Assembly: GCA_016650355.1 (NCBI GenBank)
Contig: JAENVX010000474.1
Coordinates: 1-7,169 of the forward strand
Direction: 5' to 3'
DNA from: Bacteroidia bacterium
GTDB taxonomy: Bacteria; Bacteroidota; Bacteroidia; Cytophagales; Cyclobacteriaceae
DNA: 7,169 nucleotides
Positions 5,329-7,169 of the stretch are shown here, piece after piece (the stretch's first letter is position 1; the number at the start of each line of letters is the position of its first letter). The notes beneath the pieces are model-generated. The model saw only the letters and a program-made list of their open reading frames with translations. It made no database searches and was not told the DNA's origin. The position numbers were made by a program, and so were the translations under genes.

Positions 5329-7169
5329 TCACTCATATCTTAATGAGTCAACCGGATTTGATCGCGCAGCTTTGATAAAATGGAAACTTACCGTCAACCA
5401 GGCAATAGAAGCTGCAATTACACCAGCTATTAGAAATACTCCAATACCTAACTCAATGCGATAAGCAAATGAACTCAACCAATTATCCATGGCATACCAC
5501 GCAAAACCAACGGCCATTATAAATGAAATACCTACCAGCATCATAAACTCTTTTGATAGTAATGTGCTTACGGAAGAAACAGTTGCACCCATCACCTTAC
5601 GAATTCCAATTTCTTTTGTTCTTTGCTCCGCAGTGAATGAAGCCAGACCCAGCAAGCCAAGGCAGGCAACAAAAATGGCAATGCCTGTCATCACCGTAAA
5701 AAGCTGCCCTAGTTTTTGCTCTTCTCTAAACAGCTCATCAAAATTTTGATCAAGGAAAGCATACTCAAATGGTTCGGTTGCTGCAACCTTCTTCCAATGG
5801 TCTTCTACTTTTGCGACAGCCTCTTTTGCAGAGCCTTCATAACGAATCAACATATTATTTGACTTCGGTGATAATTGAATTACCAGTGGTCTCACTTTAG
5901 ATTTGAATGATTCAAAATTAAAATCTTTCACAACGCCAACTACTTGCATTTCGAATGGCTTCTCCGCATTATAGTTTACAAGCTTTTGGTTGAGCGGATC
6001 GGTCCATCCTAACTCTTTCACGGCAGCCTCGTTGATCACACACGCGGTCGAATCTGAGGGAAAATCTTTGGAAAAATATCTACCATCACTCAATTCAATT
6101 TTCAATACATCCAAATGATCATAATCAGCATAATAAGTTCCAAGAATTCTATCCTGATCCGTTCCAGCGATCTTAAAAACTGTTGTGTTATTTACCCCAG
6201 GAAATACGTTATTTGTGTAACTCGCCTTAAGTCCCGCTTGGTTATTCAGCGATTCCTTAAAGGCATCCATAGTAGTACCAAGTCTGCGCGTGTTCCGAAG
6301 AATCAACACGTTCTTTTTGTCAAGGCCGATATTTTTTTCCTGTAAATAGCTCAGCTGGTTATACACAATCATTGTACTAATGATCAACGTAATTGAAATC
6401 GTAAATTGAACAACGACCAAAGCACTCCTTACACCTTTGCTTTTCATTCCCGATTTTACTCTTCCTTTTAGCACATCAACTGGATTAAATGACGTCAAGT
6501 AAAAGGCCGGGTAGCTTCCTGCTAGCAGTGAAACGATAAGAAAAATGGCGATCACTCCGCCTAGCATAATGGGTGTCAACATGGTGTCAAATACAAGTTT
6601 CTTGGATGATAATAAATTAAATGCAGGTAAAAGTAAATACACAGCTGTCAATGCCAGTAACAAGCTTATAAAGGTGTAGACGAAAGATTCTGACAAGAAT
6701 TGAGTGATTAGCTTAGATCGTACCGAGCCTAATGTTTTCCGTAAGCCAACTTCCTTAGCACGACTTGTCGATCGGGCCGTAGATAAATTCATAAAATTGA
6801 TGCAGGCAATAAGTAAAATAAATATTCCAACCGCACCCATGATATATACATATTTGGCATCGCTCCTGGGTGAGATTCCATCATTCAACTGAGGTTGGAA
6901 CAAATGACTACTGGCCAGCGAATATGAGTAGTAAGCATAAACACCACCTTGCTTTTCAAATTCTTTGAAGCTGACGCCAAAGCCTTGCTCCAACTCAGGG
7001 GCAACGTGTTCTTCCACAAAGGCACGGAGTTTCGAATCAATACTTTCAATTGTCGTTTTAGGATTCTTTCTAAAGTAAGTATACAAGCCATTGTTTGTCC
7101 AGCCATTACTCTTCATGTTCTCATCTGATGCTGATGAGATTAGTATGTCATACTGAATCTGTGAATTCG
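5329..7169 (-). CDS. ABC transporter permease, FtsX/MacB type, N terminus outside window
   Basis: This is the membrane subunit of a MacB/FtsX-class ABC transporter, which acts as a mechanotransmitter in the inner membrane and works with a separate ATPase. Counting from an internal Met at 7116, residues 1-90 are the end of the first MacB_PCD periplasmic domain. The first FtsX domain follows, with helices at about 91-111, 139-165 and 184-207 and the motif NLSTARSTSRAKEVGLRKTLG (110-130). A helix at 232-253 leads into the second periplasmic domain (about 255-470). The second FtsX domain has helices at about 473-494, 525-543 and 556-578 with the matching FTAEQRTKEIGIRKVMGA motif. It ends in NPVDSLRYE, a usual terminus for Bacteroidota members of about 780-810 residues. 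The frame stays open through 7117-7169 (NSQIQYDILISSASDEN, family-like), so the Met at 7116 is not the real start. About 180-200 residues are missing. Substrate unknown; no ATPase gene is in view. Confidence 0.93.
   Translation of the reverse strand, partial: NSQIQYDILISSASDENMKSNGWTNNGLYTYFRKNPKTTIESIDSKLRAFVEEHVAPELEQGFGVSFKEFEKQGGVYAYYSYSLASSHLFQPQLNDGISPRSDAKYVYIMGAVGIFILLIACINFMNLSTARSTSRAKEVGLRKTLGSVRSKLITQFLSESFVYTFISLLLALTAVYLLLPAFNLLSSKKLVFDTMLTPIMLGGVIAIFLIVSLLAGSYPAFYLTSFNPVDVLKGRVKSGMKSKGVRSALVVVQFTISITLIISTMIVYNQLSYLQEKNIGLDKKNVLILRNTRRLGTTMDAFKESLNNQAGLKASYTNNVFPGVNNTTVFKIAGTDQDRILGTYYADYDHLDVLKIELSDGRYFSKDFPSDSTACVINEAAVKELGWTDPLNQKLVNYNAEKPFEMQVVGVVKDFNFESFKSKVRPLVIQLSPKSNNMLIRYEGSAKEAVAKVEDHWKKVAATEPFEYAFLDQNFDELFREEQKLGQLFTVMTGIAIFVACLGLLGLASFTAEQRTKEIGIRKVMGATVSSVSTLLSKEFMMLVGISFIMAVGFAWYAMDNWLSSFAYRIELGIGVFLIAGVIAASIAWLTVSFHFIKAARSNPVDSLRYE

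Noticed and set aside
7114..7116. ATG as the true start of the ABC permease
   Set aside because: The frame stays open upstream to the window edge with family-like sequence, and the first transmembrane helix and most of the first periplasmic domain would be missing.

Overview
The window looks like an ordinary chromosomal segment of a Bacteroidota bacterium, most likely a member of the Cytophagales or a relative. Four things point there: AT-leaning DNA, a TTTG-N19-TAnnTTT-type promoter, a fused CrtYcd-type lycopene cyclase beside CrtZ, and a large FtsX/MacB-type ABC permease typical of the phylum. The assignment rests on gene content and motifs only, since no search could be run.

Layout. Positions 1-271 (minus strand) hold the first 90 codons of a lipoprotein-like, Planctomycete-type cytochrome c (PSCyt1) protein that runs off the left edge. 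Diverging from it, 340-2070 (plus strand) is a compact three-gene unit: an SRPBCC-fold protein, beta-carotene hydroxylase CrtZ (overlapping the SRPBCC gene by an ATGA) and lycopene cyclase CrtYcd, which has no ATG start. The last two enzymes convert lycopene to beta-carotene and then to zeaxanthin. Phytoene synthase and desaturase (crtB, crtI) are not in the window.

Converging on this unit with only 14 bp between stop codons is a long minus-strand gene (5181 down to 2085). It encodes a secreted Asp-box (BNR/VPS10-like) beta-propeller protein and is split into two reading frames by a one-base shift near 2700-2719. A good Bacteroidota-type promoter and a 17-bp palindrome lie just upstream of it. 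From 5329 to the right edge (minus strand) is an FtsX/MacB-type ABC transporter permease lacking its N terminus.

No RNA genes, CRISPR arrays, insertion sequences or phage genes are visible, and no gene-free stretch exceeds 300 bases. I see no clear evidence of an undescribed system. The best leads are the SRPBCC protein translationally linked to carotenoid genes, the non-ATG start of the lycopene cyclase, the frameshift in the propeller gene, and two palindromes at promoter or start positions.
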